64,000 bases of DNA from the NCBI GenBank assembly GCA_016415585.1, contig CP066552.1, positions 3,720,001 through 3,784,000 of the forward strand, given 5' to 3'. A program made the translations under genes and the position numbers. Shown one piece after another: positions 29,071 to 37,973 of this stretch. Source of the stretch: Pectobacterium carotovorum. Lineage in GTDB: Bacteria > Pseudomonadota > Gammaproteobacteria > Enterobacterales > Enterobacteriaceae. The notes below the pieces were generated by a model. The model was not told the DNA's origin, made no database searches, and was given only the letters and a program-made list of their open reading frames with translations. Each line of letters opens with the position of its first letter. Position 1 is the stretch's first letter.

Positions 29071-31002
29071 ATGGATCATCAAAAAATGAATTATCAAAAA
29101 CTTGGAGTCGACATCCTCGCGTTGAGCGGCGGCAAGCAGAACGTCAGCAAACTGACCCACTGTGCCACTCGCTTACGTTTCGAGTTCAACGACAGCCATG
29201 CCGTACAGGCAGAAGCAATTGCTAAACTTCCCGGCGTTATCAGCGTGGTCGATCGCGGCGGCCAGTTTCAGGTGGTGATCGGCAACGACGTTCAAGTCAC
29301 CTACCGGGCGATTTTGAATGAGATTGGCGAAATGAACAGCCAGCGCAATGCTGGCAACAAACAGCAGAAAAAAGGCGGAATTTTCACGCAAATCATCAGC
29401 GTAATCTCCACCACCTTCACCCCCGTCATTCCGGCAATTACTGGCGCAGGGATGATCAAAGCACTGCTGGCAATCCTCAAGCTGACGGGCTTAATTTCTG
29501 CCGACAGCACGACCTATCGCTTGCTGGATACCATCTCCGATGCGGCCTTTTTCTTCCTGCCCGTGCTGCTGGCTTACGGTGCCTCCATCAAGTTCGCCTG
29601 TAACCCAATTCTGGCGATGACAATTGCTGGCGCATTGCTGCACCCGAATCTGGCTCAGCTGTTAGCATCAGGCGGGCCAATCAGCTTTATCGGTATTCCG
29701 GTACGGCTGGCGGACTATGCCGGATCGGTGTTACCGATCATCCTCACCGTATGGATCATGTCCTACATCGAGAGATTCGCTGAAAAAGTCTCACCGTCGA
29801 TGATCACCTTCTTCACCAAACCGATGATCGTGCTGCTGTTTACCGCGCCATTGGCGTTAGTGGTGATCGGGCCTTTCGGTATTTTCCTCAACGATCTGGT
29901 CGCCAGCGGCGCGGCCATCATTGACGGCAAGGCAAGCTGGTTAATCCCGATGCTGATGGGTGGCCTGCAACCGTTCCTGGTGATCACCGGTACGGCCTGG
30001 GCGATGACGCCGATTGCCACCTCGCAGCTTACCCGTAACGGCTTCGAAATGATCAACGGGCCCGGTATGCTGGCTTCCAACATTGCTCAGGGTGCCGCCA
30101 CACTGTGCGTCGCGTTTAAAACCAAGAACAAGAATCTGAAACAGCTGGCTTCTTCGGCGGGCTTCACCGCGTTGCTGGGTATCACCGAACCCTCTCTGTA
30201 CGGGGTGACGCTGAAACTGAAGAAACCGCTGATTGCCGCCATGATTGGCGGGGGCTGTGCGGGCATCTATGCCGGTTTAGCTGGGCTGGTTCGCTACGCC
30301 TTCGTCTCACCGGGGCTGGCAGCGCTGCCTGCTTTCATTGGTGAAAACCCGATGAACATCGTCCATGCACTGATCACCTGCGCCATTGCGATTGTCGTCA
30401 CGTTTGCTCTCACCTGGATCATGGGATTCGACGATCCGGTTGATGAAACTGACAGTGCCCAAACCGACTCAGCTCAGGCAGATCAACGCCAAGCGGCACC
30501 GGCAGCCAATACTGCTCAAAAAACGCAGGCCGCAGAAGGCCACGCAGAACCACAAACTATACTCAGCCCGCTGTCCGGCAAATTGGTCGCGCTGAGTGAC
30601 ATCAACGATGACGTATTCTCACAGGGATTACTGGGGCAAGGCGTGGCGATTATTCCTGACAACGGTGAAGTGGTCGCGCCCGTCAGTGGCGAAATCATCA
30701 CGTTCCTTGAGTCTAAACACGCCATCGGTATCCGGGCTGACAACGGTTTGGAATTGCTGATTCACGTCGGTCTGGACACGGTGAACCTCAACGGCAAGCA
30801 CTTTACCGGCTATATCAAACCGGGCGACCGTGTCACCGCTGGCGACAGGCTAATTAGCTTCGATCTCCATGAAATCACGCGTCTGGGTTATGACCCGGTT
30901 ACGCCAGTCGTGATTATCAATAGCGATGAGTACGCCAGCGTCGTCTGCACCGCACCGCAGCCGATCGCCCCGATGGATACCATCATTAAAGTGAACGCCT
31001 GA
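29071..31002 (+). CDS. Beta-glucoside-specific PTS permease EIIBCA
   Basis: The 643-residue three-domain PTS permease is ordered B (about 1-85; Cys31 in LTHCATRLRF is the phosphorylation site), C (about 105-450; GITEPSLYGVTLKLKKP) and A (about 490-640; phospho-His in ELLIHVGLDTVNL). The C and A domains are joined by a Gln/Ala-rich linker (about 465-495). It imports and phosphorylates aryl-beta-glucosides such as arbutin or salicin, or cellobiose. The ATG at 29071 has AGGG 8 nt upstream. It is preceded by RAT/terminator control and followed by the phospho-beta-glucosidase. Confidence 0.93.
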   Translation: MDHQKMNYQKLGVDILALSGGKQNVSKLTHCATRLRFEFNDSHAVQAEAIAKLPGVISVVDRGGQFQVVIGNDVQVTYRAILNEIGEMNSQRNAGNKQQKKGGIFTQIISVISTTFTPVIPAITGAGMIKALLAILKLTGLISADSTTYRLLDTISDAAFFFLPVLLAYGASIKFACNPILAMTIAGALLHPNLAQLLASGGPISFIGIPVRLADYAGSVLPIILTVWIMSYIERFAEKVSPSMITFFTKPMIVLLFTAPLALVVIGPFGIFLNDLVASGAAIIDGKASWLIPMLMGGLQPFLVITGTAWAMTPIATSQLTRNGFEMINGPGMLASNIAQGAATLCVAFKTKNKNLKQLASSAGFTALLGITEPSLYGVTLKLKKPLIAAMIGGGCAGIYAGLAGLVRYAFVSPGLAALPAFIGENPMNIVHALITCAIAIVVTFALTWIMGFDDPVDETDSAQTDSAQADQRQAAPAANTAQKTQAAEGHAEPQTILSPLSGKLVALSDINDDVFSQGLLGQGVAIIPDNGEVVAPVSGEIITFLESKHAIGIRADNGLELLIHVGLDTVNLNGKHFTGYIKPGDRVTAGDRLISFDLHEITRLGYDPVTPVVIINSDEYASVVCTAPQPIAPMDTIIKVNA

Positions 31003-31010
31003 CGATCCAT

Positions 31011-31041
31011 AAAAGCATTGGGCAAGGTGCCCAATGCTTTT
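31011..31041 (+). terminator. Hairpin between the PTS and glucosidase genes
   Basis: AAAAGCATTGGGC pairs with GCCCAATGCTTTT across a 5-nt loop. Only the four T of the arm follow, so it is probably a partial terminator or RNA-stability element that sets expression of the downstream genes relative to the permease. Confidence 0.6.
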
Positions 31042-31066
31042 CAGTCTTCCTGTATGTGAGAAAAAT

Positions 31067-32494
31067 ATGCACTATCAACAGCAAAAACACTTCCCAGCAG
31101 GTTTTCTGTGGGGAGCATCGACGTCGGCTTATCAGGTAGAAGGTGGCTGGCAGGCCGATGGGAAAAGCCCGTCAATCATTGATCAATGCCAGCACCCGGA
31201 AAACACTGCCGACTTCACCGTCGCCAGCGATCACTACCATCGGTTTAAAGAAGATGTGCAGCTTTTCGCGGAGCTGGGCTTAAAGGCCTATCGCTTCTCT
31301 ATCGCCTGGACACGTATTCTTCCCGATGGCACCGGTGCCATCAATCCGCTGGGTATCGCGTTTTACAACAATCTGATTGATGAGTTGAACGCGCACAATA
31401 TCGAACCCGTCGTCACGCTCTACCATTTCGATTTACCTCATTGCCTTGAGGCACAAGGCGGCTGGCAAAATCGCGCCACGATTGATGCCTTTGTTCACTA
31501 CGCCCGCACGCTGTTTACGCATTTCGGCGACAAGGTAAAATATTGGCTGACAATCAATGAGCAGAACACCATGATTCTGCATCCCGGTGCGATTGGCCTA
31601 CCGGAAGGTGGCGTTTTACCGTCTAAAAAAGAGCTGTATCAGCAAAACCACCACATGATGTTGGCGCAGGCTCAGGTCATGGCCTTGTGTCACGAACTCG
31701 CGCCCAATGGCCTGATTGGTCCGGCGATCAACACCACGTCTATGTATCAGGCCACCAGCAAACCGGAAGATGCTATCGCCGCACACAACTGGGAAACGCT
31801 GCGCTGCTGGAGTTTTCTGGATGTTGCCGTGCACGGCCGTTACAACGCGCTGGCCTGGCGCTATCTGGAAGATCGTGGTCTGGCACCGGAAACATTACTC
31901 GGCGATGACGATATCCTACAGTCAGGAAAGCCCGACTACGTGGCGATCAACTACTACTCCACCGCCACCATTGCCGCCAGCAAAGGCGATGCGTCGGATG
32001 TCAGCGCCCGCGCGGGCGATCAGCAAATCATGCTGGGCGAACCCGGCGTCTACCGCGCAGCGGAAAACCCGCACGTTGATAAAACGCCTTATGGCTGGGT
32101 GATCGATCCTATTGGCTTGCGCTTAACGCTGCGGAAAACTTACGAGCGCTATCATCTGCCGATCCTGATTACGGAAAACGGCATGGGCGCGCCGGATAAG
32201 CTCGAGGCCGACGGTACGATCGACGATCAATACCGCATTGATTTTATTGCTCGCCATATTGAACAGATGCAGCTCGCCATCAGCGATGGCGTTGATCTTA
32301 TTGGCTATTGCCCGTGGTCGGCGATCGATGTGGTCAGCACCCATCAGGGCTACGGTAAACGCTACGGGTTTATTTACGTGAACCGCGACGAATTCGATCT
32401 GAAAGATCTGCGCCGCATCAAAAAGAAAAGTTTTTACTGGTATCAAGGTGTCATAGAATCAAATGGAGCGCGCTTATTTCCCAGCGTCCCGTGA
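31067..32494 (+). CDS. GH1 6-phospho-beta-glucosidase
   Basis: The 475-residue glycoside hydrolase family 1 enzyme has the N-terminal signature FLWGASTSAYQVEGG, the acid/base Glu in WLTINEQNTM (Gln replaces the usual Pro after NE) and the nucleophile Glu in ILITENGMG. The YGKRYGFIYV segment near the C-terminus is typical of phospho-beta-glucosidases, which split the sugar phosphate delivered by the PTS. The ATG at 31067 (GTGAG upstream) is preferred over an in-frame start 11 codons earlier that overlaps the hairpin. Confidence 0.92.
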   Translation: MHYQQQKHFPAGFLWGASTSAYQVEGGWQADGKSPSIIDQCQHPENTADFTVASDHYHRFKEDVQLFAELGLKAYRFSIAWTRILPDGTGAINPLGIAFYNNLIDELNAHNIEPVVTLYHFDLPHCLEAQGGWQNRATIDAFVHYARTLFTHFGDKVKYWLTINEQNTMILHPGAIGLPEGGVLPSKKELYQQNHHMMLAQAQVMALCHELAPNGLIGPAINTTSMYQATSKPEDAIAAHNWETLRCWSFLDVAVHGRYNALAWRYLEDRGLAPETLLGDDDILQSGKPDYVAINYYSTATIAASKGDASDVSARAGDQQIMLGEPGVYRAAENPHVDKTPYGWVIDPIGLRLTLRKTYERYHLPILITENGMGAPDKLEADGTIDDQYRIDFIARHIEQMQLAISDGVDLIGYCPWSAIDVVSTHQGYGKRYGFIYVNRDEFDLKDLRRIKKKSFYWYQGVIESNGARLFPSVP

Positions 32495-32546
32495 TACCGA
32501 TATCCAGTACACGTTGTTAAAACGGGGATGAGCACGACGCCGGATA

Positions 32547-32584
32547 TGTCACGTTGCAGGAAGCCTATTTCCCGCAACGTGACA
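32547..32584 (+). other. Perfect hairpin ahead of the antiterminator gene
   Basis: TGTCACGTTGC (32547-32557) pairs perfectly with GCAACGTGACA (32574-32584). No T-run follows. It lies between the glucosidase stop and the antiterminator start and could stabilise the upstream message or restrict translation of the regulator. Confidence 0.5.
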
Positions 32585-32639
32585 CATCATGAAGCAGGCT
32601 TATCCCACTGACTTTCCCACTGAGTCACTTAAGAAACGC

Positions 32640-33491
32640 ATGATGGCTGAACCGATAAAAGCAATAAAAATACTGAACAATAGCCTGGTGTTATCTTCCG
32701 ATGCAGATAACAACGAAATCATTGTTATGGGGAAAGGAATCGGCTTTAACAGCAAGACCGGAGATATTCTCGATCCGGCCAAAATTGAGAAGACCTTTAT
32801 TCTCAAGGATGGTACATCGCCACGCGAATTTGCTCGTCTGATTGAGCACGTTGGGGAAGAATATGTTCACATCGTGAATAAGATTATTGATGATGCGAAC
32901 CGGCAGCTTCATGGTCGCTTGAGCGAGCAGGTCTTTTTTACGCTGATCGACCATATCAGCTTTGCGATTGAGCGCTATCGCAAAGGCATCAGCATACAAA
33001 ATCGTCTGCTTTACGAGGTAAAGCGGTTCTACCCGCAGGAATTTGCGATTGCCTCGCGGGCACTCAACGACATTAACCAACGGATGAAGCTGGAATTGCC
33101 CGAAGAGGAAGCAGGCAATATCGCGTTTCATTTGGTCAACGCCCAAACCGACGTCCAGAATATGGAAAACACGCTCCAGTCGGTCAAGATGCTGAAAGAT
33201 ATCTTTAATATCATCCAGTACAACTTCCATATCGTGATTGATAAAGAGTCGATTAACTACTCCCGCTTCCTGACGCATATGCAATTCTTTATTCAGCGTC
33301 TGTTGGAAAATAGCCTGATCCATTCAAATGATGACTTTATTTTTGAGCAAGTCACCAAAGAATATCCTGATGCCTATAAGTGCAGTCGATTGATCAAAGA
33401 CTATATTCATAACCTACTCAATATCGACATTTCTAACGATGAAATGCTGTACCTGATTATTCATATCGTCCGCATCACACCGGAAAAATAA
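32640..33491 (+). CDS. BglG/LicT-family transcriptional antiterminator
   Basis: The protein has an N-terminal RNA-binding CAT domain (ILNNSLVLSSDADNNEIIVMG then KGIGFNSKTGD, about 1-55) and two PTS regulation domains with conserved His residues (EHVGEEYVHI and LIDHISFAIER in PRD1; LTHMQFFIQ and YLIIHIVRI in PRD2). It should bind the RAT at 28952-28980 and be switched by phosphorylation through the permease. The start at 32640 (ATG ATG) fits the family N-terminus; an upstream ATG at 32589 adds 17 unconserved residues. The gene is last in the operon rather than first as in E. coli bgl. Confidence 0.92.
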   Translation: MMAEPIKAIKILNNSLVLSSDADNNEIIVMGKGIGFNSKTGDILDPAKIEKTFILKDGTSPREFARLIEHVGEEYVHIVNKIIDDANRQLHGRLSEQVFFTLIDHISFAIERYRKGISIQNRLLYEVKRFYPQEFAIASRALNDINQRMKLELPEEEAGNIAFHLVNAQTDVQNMENTLQSVKMLKDIFNIIQYNFHIVIDKESINYSRFLTHMQFFIQRLLENSLIHSNDDFIFEQVTKEYPDAYKCSRLIKDYIHNLLNIDISNDEMLYLIIHIVRITPEK

Positions 33492-33539
33492 AGCGCTCCC
33501 AATAGGCGAGCACAATATCGCGGTTGCAGCATCATAGCC

Positions 33540-34118
33540 TCAGTTTGCAAACCAACCGCGGATAATCGCGTGCTGTAACAGCATGATGGTCTTGCCGTCT
33601 TTAATACGACCATCGTTCATCATCGCGATAGCTTCGCTGAATGGCAGTTCCAGCACTTCGATATCTTCATCTTCCACACCACCACCCGCATTTTTTCGTA
33701 GCGACTCATCGTATTCTGCGGCAAAAAAGTGCAATCGTTCCGTCACACTGCCAGGAGACATGTAGGCATCGAACAATTTTTCTACGTTACCGATCGCATA
33801 ACCGGTTTCTTCAATGGCCTCGTTACGGATACATTCTTCGGGCGAATGGTCGTCCAGCAAACCCGCGCAGGTTTCCAGCAGCATGCCGCTTTCGTTACCG
33901 TTGACGTAGGTGGGAATTCGGAATTGTCGTGTCAGAATTACCGTGCCTTTCGCCCGGTTGTACAGCAGGATTGTCGCGCCATCCCCCCGATCGTAGACCT
34001 CACGAATCTGGCGCACCACCCCACCATTATTTCTTTTCAAATCAAAAGTATATTTATGCAGGATATACCAGCTATCAGATAGCAACTTCTTTTCGATGAT
34101 ATCAATGGGGGACGACAT
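33540..34118 (-). CDS. nudK: Nudix GDP-mannose/ADP-sugar pyrophosphatase NudK
   Basis: The 192-residue Nudix hydrolase closely follows E. coli NudK. It shares [15 protein letters not shown], the Nudix box region ending [26 protein letters not shown] and [16 protein letters not shown]. NudK hydrolyses GDP-mannose and some other nucleotide sugars. In E. coli nudK lies just past talA-tktB; here the bgl operon sits between, so it marks the far edge of the conserved backbone. Confidence 0.94.
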   Translation of the reverse strand: MSSPIDIIEKKLLSDSWYILHKYTFDLKRNNGGVVRQIREVYDRGDGATILLYNRAKGTVILTRQFRIPTYVNGNESGMLLETCAGLLDDHSPEECIRNEAIEETGYAIGNVEKLFDAYMSPGSVTERLHFFAAEYDESLRKNAGGGVEDEDIEVLELPFSEAIAMMNDGRIKDGKTIMLLQHAIIRGWFAN

Positions 34119-34330
34119 GCAAACACCTCGGCGATTGATGACAGGGGGAAGTTCTATTGCTTAACCCAGGTAACAGGACAGAAAGAGGGAGGTTCTTACC
34201 CTGATACAAGATCAGGGCTTTTAAAGCAGCAATAATGATACACCATTTTCCGCAGCTAATCAGAATTCCATATCCAGAACAACGCTCCCCCTGGCACTTT
34301 CAACCATAAACCCGTGAGGAAAGATATATT

Positions 34331-35215
34331 TTACAAATTCTCAAACCCTAAAATTTGGTTTGTATTCTGCTCAAGCATCATTGACAATTTCGAGCCCAAC
34401 CATCGACCAGCGCGAGGGTAAATTAAATCCTTACACGAACCTTCAATGACTGAGCAGAGAAAATCCTCTGCTTTCTTGTGCGACTTGTTCATATCATGAT
34501 ATTTGGGAGTATCGAGGGTATATGAGCAACCAACAACAAATGGCGAGGTTTCTCCCTCGTATAAACATGCTTCAATATCAAATGTTATACGCCGTTTATC
34601 CGTAAGGATAATAGCCCCTGGATAAATACGATGGCTGTGCATCCGGTAAGATTTCAGCTCAGTATCAATATCCATTCTGACATGCTTAAGCTCAGGAAAT
34701 ATCTCCGAAAAGTATCTGAGAGTCGTTGCTTCACGGGGTTGGCTCAGATAGATTTTTCTTTTAATCTCAACATATCCATCAAGCGCACCTTCATCGTTCA
34801 GTGCAATTTTTTCCTCAACCTCGCTTTTCCCTGTGATCCCTTCAGCAAAATCCAGTCTTGTGCCAAGAACACGGTATGTATTTCTTCCCAGCTCTTTTGC
34901 CGTTAAAGATGCAGGGTAAACTACTGAACCATCGACCACCTTTGAATTTTGTCTGATAAGAAGGCCTCTTTTTCGCAACGCAAGATCTTCAGTATCAAAG
35001 TACTCTTTTATTTTGTGTGTTTCACTGAATGGATCCGATACATCCTCTACACCAAAACCATGAGCTAAACTAGCCTGTTTAATTCTGTCCCAAACTATTT
35101 GGTACCCTTCTTCCCTCGAACCTTCAAAAAAATCTGGACGTAACAATGCCTTAAATTCACGTGAATTAACTTCTTTCATTGGTTTCCAACGGCTAATATT
35201 TTTCTCAAATAGCAT
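34331..35215 (-). CDS. Large CYTH-like (triphosphate tunnel) protein, last gene of the P-N cluster
   Basis: The 294-residue protein has CYTH-style features: EYFDTEDLALRKRGLLIRQ (the conserved strand where simple phosphatases read YFDTxxLxLrxxg), paired acidic/basic strands EVEEKIAL and YVEIKRKIYL, and RMDIDTELKSYR. The classical N-terminal ExExK is replaced by EVNSREFKALL, so catalysis is less certain. CYTH enzymes bind or cleave triphosphates. It has AAAGGATAAGT before its ATG and follows the TSUP gene by 37 bp on the same strand. Its exact role is unknown. Confidence 0.65.
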   Translation of the reverse strand: MLFEKNISRWKPMKEVNSREFKALLRPDFFEGSREEGYQIVWDRIKQASLAHGFGVEDVSDPFSETHKIKEYFDTEDLALRKRGLLIRQNSKVVDGSVVYPASLTAKELGRNTYRVLGTRLDFAEGITGKSEVEEKIALNDEGALDGYVEIKRKIYLSQPREATTLRYFSEIFPELKHVRMDIDTELKSYRMHSHRIYPGAIILTDKRRITFDIEACLYEGETSPFVVGCSYTLDTPKYHDMNKSHKKAEDFLCSVIEGSCKDLIYPRAGRWLGSKLSMMLEQNTNQILGFENL

Positions 35216-35252
35216 AATACTTATCCTTTCTGATATATTTAATTATTGGTTT

Positions 35253-36056
35253 TTAGTAAAAAAACGGTATTTTTAACACCCCATCGAAAAATAATATCTT
35301 TGATGAAATTAAATACATAGCCGTCTTATATATTACATTGAATTTACTCTCATTCAGATTTTCTAGCAGTTTCCCACCAAGTAGCGTGCCTAATATTGAT
35401 GCAGTAACCATGGAAAATACTGACAATATTACTGATTCATATTCTACACTGCTATTTTCACCTGAAAACAACCCATAAATAATCGTGTAAATTGCTGGAA
35501 TCTTAATTAGATGGAGACTAAATTGGCATGCTGTGGATGTAGCAACAATCCTTTGTCGCCCTATATCTGTTTTAAGGAAATAGGGAGCTAAAACGGCACC
35601 ATTAGCGCCAAAAAGCATACTCACGGGTGCAGAAAAGGCTCCAACTACATAAAAATTCACCGCTGGGCTACGCTCTATCGCGCTCCTTTTTGAACCAGAT
35701 AACGTACTCCACCAAACGACAATCCCTATTATAATCATGAAGTAAGGTGATATTGCATCGTAATCACTGAATAAGCGATACAAGATGAATGTCGAAACAG
35801 CCACTCCGGGAATTGCGCCAATCATGTACCGTGCCCAAATTCCCACATCGATAAAACGCCAGTAAGCAATTAATCTGGTCGCATTGCTGACAAGACTGAC
35901 GCATGCATGCATTGGAATCACCAGACGTGGGTCAGGCAAAAGCATGTAAAGTGCACTCAACAAGAGCACACCGCCAACACCTGTCGTTGCAGCAATCGCC
36001 GAAGTACAGGCTGCCAGCAGCGCAAGCGATGCTCCCAACCCCCATGTAATTATCAT
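35253..36056 (-). CDS. TauE/SafE (TSUP) family membrane exporter
   Basis: The 267-residue integral membrane protein has about eight predicted helices and the two-repeat TSUP pattern (ATTGVGGVLLLSAL near the start and SMLFGANGAVLAPYF in the second half). Family members move sulfite, sulfoacetate and other small organic anions. Its ATG directly follows the kinase TAA, so translation is coupled. In this operon the most economical role is export of the small, negatively charged product. That substrate is an inference. Confidence 0.8.
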   Translation of the reverse strand: MIITWGLGASLALLAACTSAIAATTGVGGVLLLSALYMLLPDPRLVIPMHACVSLVSNATRLIAYWRFIDVGIWARYMIGAIPGVAVSTFILYRLFSDYDAISPYFMIIIGIVVWWSTLSGSKRSAIERSPAVNFYVVGAFSAPVSMLFGANGAVLAPYFLKTDIGRQRIVATSTACQFSLHLIKIPAIYTIIYGLFSGENSSVEYESVILSVFSMVTASILGTLLGGKLLENLNESKFNVIYKTAMYLISSKILFFDGVLKIPFFY

Positions 36057-36644
36057 TTACCGTTTCTCAGCAGAAGCCGTAATAGCAATATCAGACAGAT
36101 GATCTACTTGGCCCTGGGGACGAATATCTAACCTGGCCTTTACATAATTCAATACTTTATCTAATTCCAGTTCATCATTACTGCTGTAAATATAGTCTGC
36201 TGTGGGAGTAAGAACATCATCAAATATAGATTTAATTTCAGACAATTCATTCAGATTTACCTTCTGCTTGTATTGCCTTTTTTCGTATCGTTCGGCCAAA
36301 CAACAGACATCAGCGGTACAAAGAATAGTAATAAAATTCCGAACAATATAATCATTCAATACATCTAACTCTGACGCAGAGAAAGGAACCCCTCGTTTCC
36401 ATAAACGACTGTAAATCAACTCACTGTAATGCGATCTATTGAATATAACCCGATCATTAACCATGTAATCTCGCATGTAACGATCAAATTGTGGACCATT
36501 TTGGTGCCCAAGCATTATGCAGTCATAAGAAATGACATCAGAGCGAACACGCTGAATGAGTGTGGTCTTTCCGCTACACTCTACCCCTTCAATAATAATC
36601 CCTTTTATTGCATTATTATCACTAATAATTCCATTCATCAGCAT
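36057..36644 (-). CDS. P-loop nucleotide/nucleoside kinase-like protein
   Basis: The 195-residue protein has a Walker A GVECSGKT at residues 20-27, a nucleoside-kinase-like NRSHYSELIYSRLW segment (similar to the DRxxxS motif of dNK/thymidylate kinases) and a LID-like RYEKRQYKQK. It starts inside the end of the CYTH gene (7-bp overlap). In Campylobacter the fourth phosphoramidate enzyme is a kinase (Cj1415) that phosphorylates cytidine diphosphoramidate. This protein is from a different kinase family but could fill the same step; phosphorylation of a nucleoside-like product is another possibility. Confidence 0.7.
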   Translation of the reverse strand: MLMNGIISDNNAIKGIIIEGVECSGKTTLIQRVRSDVISYDCIMLGHQNGPQFDRYMRDYMVNDRVIFNRSHYSELIYSRLWKRGVPFSASELDVLNDYIVRNFITILCTADVCCLAERYEKRQYKQKVNLNELSEIKSIFDDVLTPTADYIYSSNDELELDKVLNYVKARLDIRPQGQVDHLSDIAITASAEKR

Positions 36645-37117
36645 TTTTCAACCGCCCACAGGGTATATGGATTATCACCAATAAAGGCACCATAATATCT
36701 GTTATCGTGTGTAACTTCCTGACCGACCCAAGACGGAATCTGAATAACTTCATCTTCTTTTGAAAGCTCAACCTCGACCATATTCAAGCCAGCATTCATG
36801 CCTTCAAATATATTAACCTCATACATAATTTCTTTTTCAAGGACACGATACCGTATCTTTTCGGTAATATGACCAGGACACAAGCTTTCAAGCATCTGCT
36901 GACCATCTTCGAAAGGGATTTTATATTCAAACTCCTGACGTTTTAGGTAACCAACACTTTTAATGGTAATCCAGGCTTCTTTTCCTACTGTCCTTACTCG
37001 AATCGAGTTCGCTGTGTTATCAGACGTAAGATAGCCCTGCCGTATCCGAATCTGATCAACAATTTTTTCACGCCATCCATCCGAAGCGATAAGAAATTTT
37101 CTTTCAATTTCAAACAT
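36638..37117 (-). CDS. Short CYTH phosphatase (bacterial TTM type)
   Basis: The 159-residue protein is a compact CYTH/TTM enzyme. The ExExK motif is E3, E5, K7 (MFEIERKFL), followed by RQGYLTS, SIRVRT, WITIKS, RYRVLE and MVEVELSKE strands whose alternating charged residues line the tunnel. Small bacterial homologues hydrolyse inorganic triphosphate or organic triphosphates. Its ATG overlaps the stop of the HD gene by 1 bp (TAATG). In the cluster it may remove a triphosphate or PPPi by-product, but this is only inference. Confidence 0.85.
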   Translation of the reverse strand: MFEIERKFLIASDGWREKIVDQIRIRQGYLTSDNTANSIRVRTVGKEAWITIKSVGYLKRQEFEYKIPFEDGQQMLESLCPGHITEKIRYRVLEKEIMYEVNIFEGMNAGLNMVEVELSKEDEVIQIPSWVGQEVTHDNRYYGAFIGDNPYTLWAVEKC

Positions 37118-37773
37118 TAATATTTCCCCTCGATGGCTACTTGGGGTGCATTCTCAAGCTCGGTATTTAAATTATCAGGCCCAAAATCCAGATGAATAAA
37201 AATTTCTTTTTCCAGACGCTTTTCCTGATCATATCGCTCATCCCACGAGACCCCGTGTTTTTCCCAACTTTCCCGGTAAGTTTCGCGAAGATAAGCAAGG
37301 CGATCGTCGAAAGAGACGATATCAACCAGTTGAACCCGCCAGTCAGCGTAATGCAGCACTTTAAGTTCCACACCACCAAGGAGATACGAAGGGTTACCGG
37401 TAGAACCAATCATCTTCAGGAAGTTGGAGAACTCGGGATATTCATCCTTAAAAATTTCGGCAACGATCAAGGTTTCATGCATACCTTCATAACGTTCACG
37501 CAGCTCCGACCAAATTTCTATTTCACGCTCAGAAGGTGCATAGCCCCATTCTGGACGCGGCTCCAGTGATTTAAGAGATGCCGCTTTGAAAGCATCATGA
37601 AGTAAACAACCCGCTTCCAGTAAATTCATATCTACTTCAACACCTGCTTCTTGCAGGCGTTTCCCTAATAGCCCCCCAACATCTGTCACTTTTTCACAAT
37701 GCCGACGGATCGGGCTTGGAACAGAATATTTATCAAAAATCTCGTAACATTCTTGGCGCGAAGGTATTTTCAT
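37117..37773 (-). CDS. HD-domain phosphohydrolase
   Basis: The 218-residue protein has metal-binding residues of the HD superfamily: His25 (RRHCEKV), His59-Asp60 (CLLHDAFK) and a later YADWRVQ Asp. The ATG at 37773 is chosen because AGGAAG lies just upstream; the open frame extends to 37821 without a better start. HD proteins hydrolyse phosphate esters of nucleotides. It starts the second block of the operon after a 200-bp gap that contains no other gene. The substrate is unknown. Confidence 0.8.
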   Translation of the reverse strand: MKIPSRQECYEIFDKYSVPSPIRRHCEKVTDVGGLLGKRLQEAGVEVDMNLLEAGCLLHDAFKAASLKSLEPRPEWGYAPSEREIEIWSELRERYEGMHETLIVAEIFKDEYPEFSNFLKMIGSTGNPSYLLGGVELKVLHYADWRVQLVDIVSFDDRLAYLRETYRESWEKHGVSWDERYDQEKRLEKEIFIHLDFGPDNLNTELENAPQVAIEGKY

Positions 37774-37973
37774 TTTCTTCCTATTATTCATCAAATTAGA
37801 TTGATACACGTATAAAATCATTTCCGTTTTAATATCATTCCCATTTTCGTCTATTTTTTATGGGAAAAATCCATTTCACGACAAATCCAATTATAGAATT
37901 GGATCATTTTTTATAAAAACACAAAAAGAGATGACGTATTCCCCAAAAATAAAATCACACTAAAACTGTCGAA

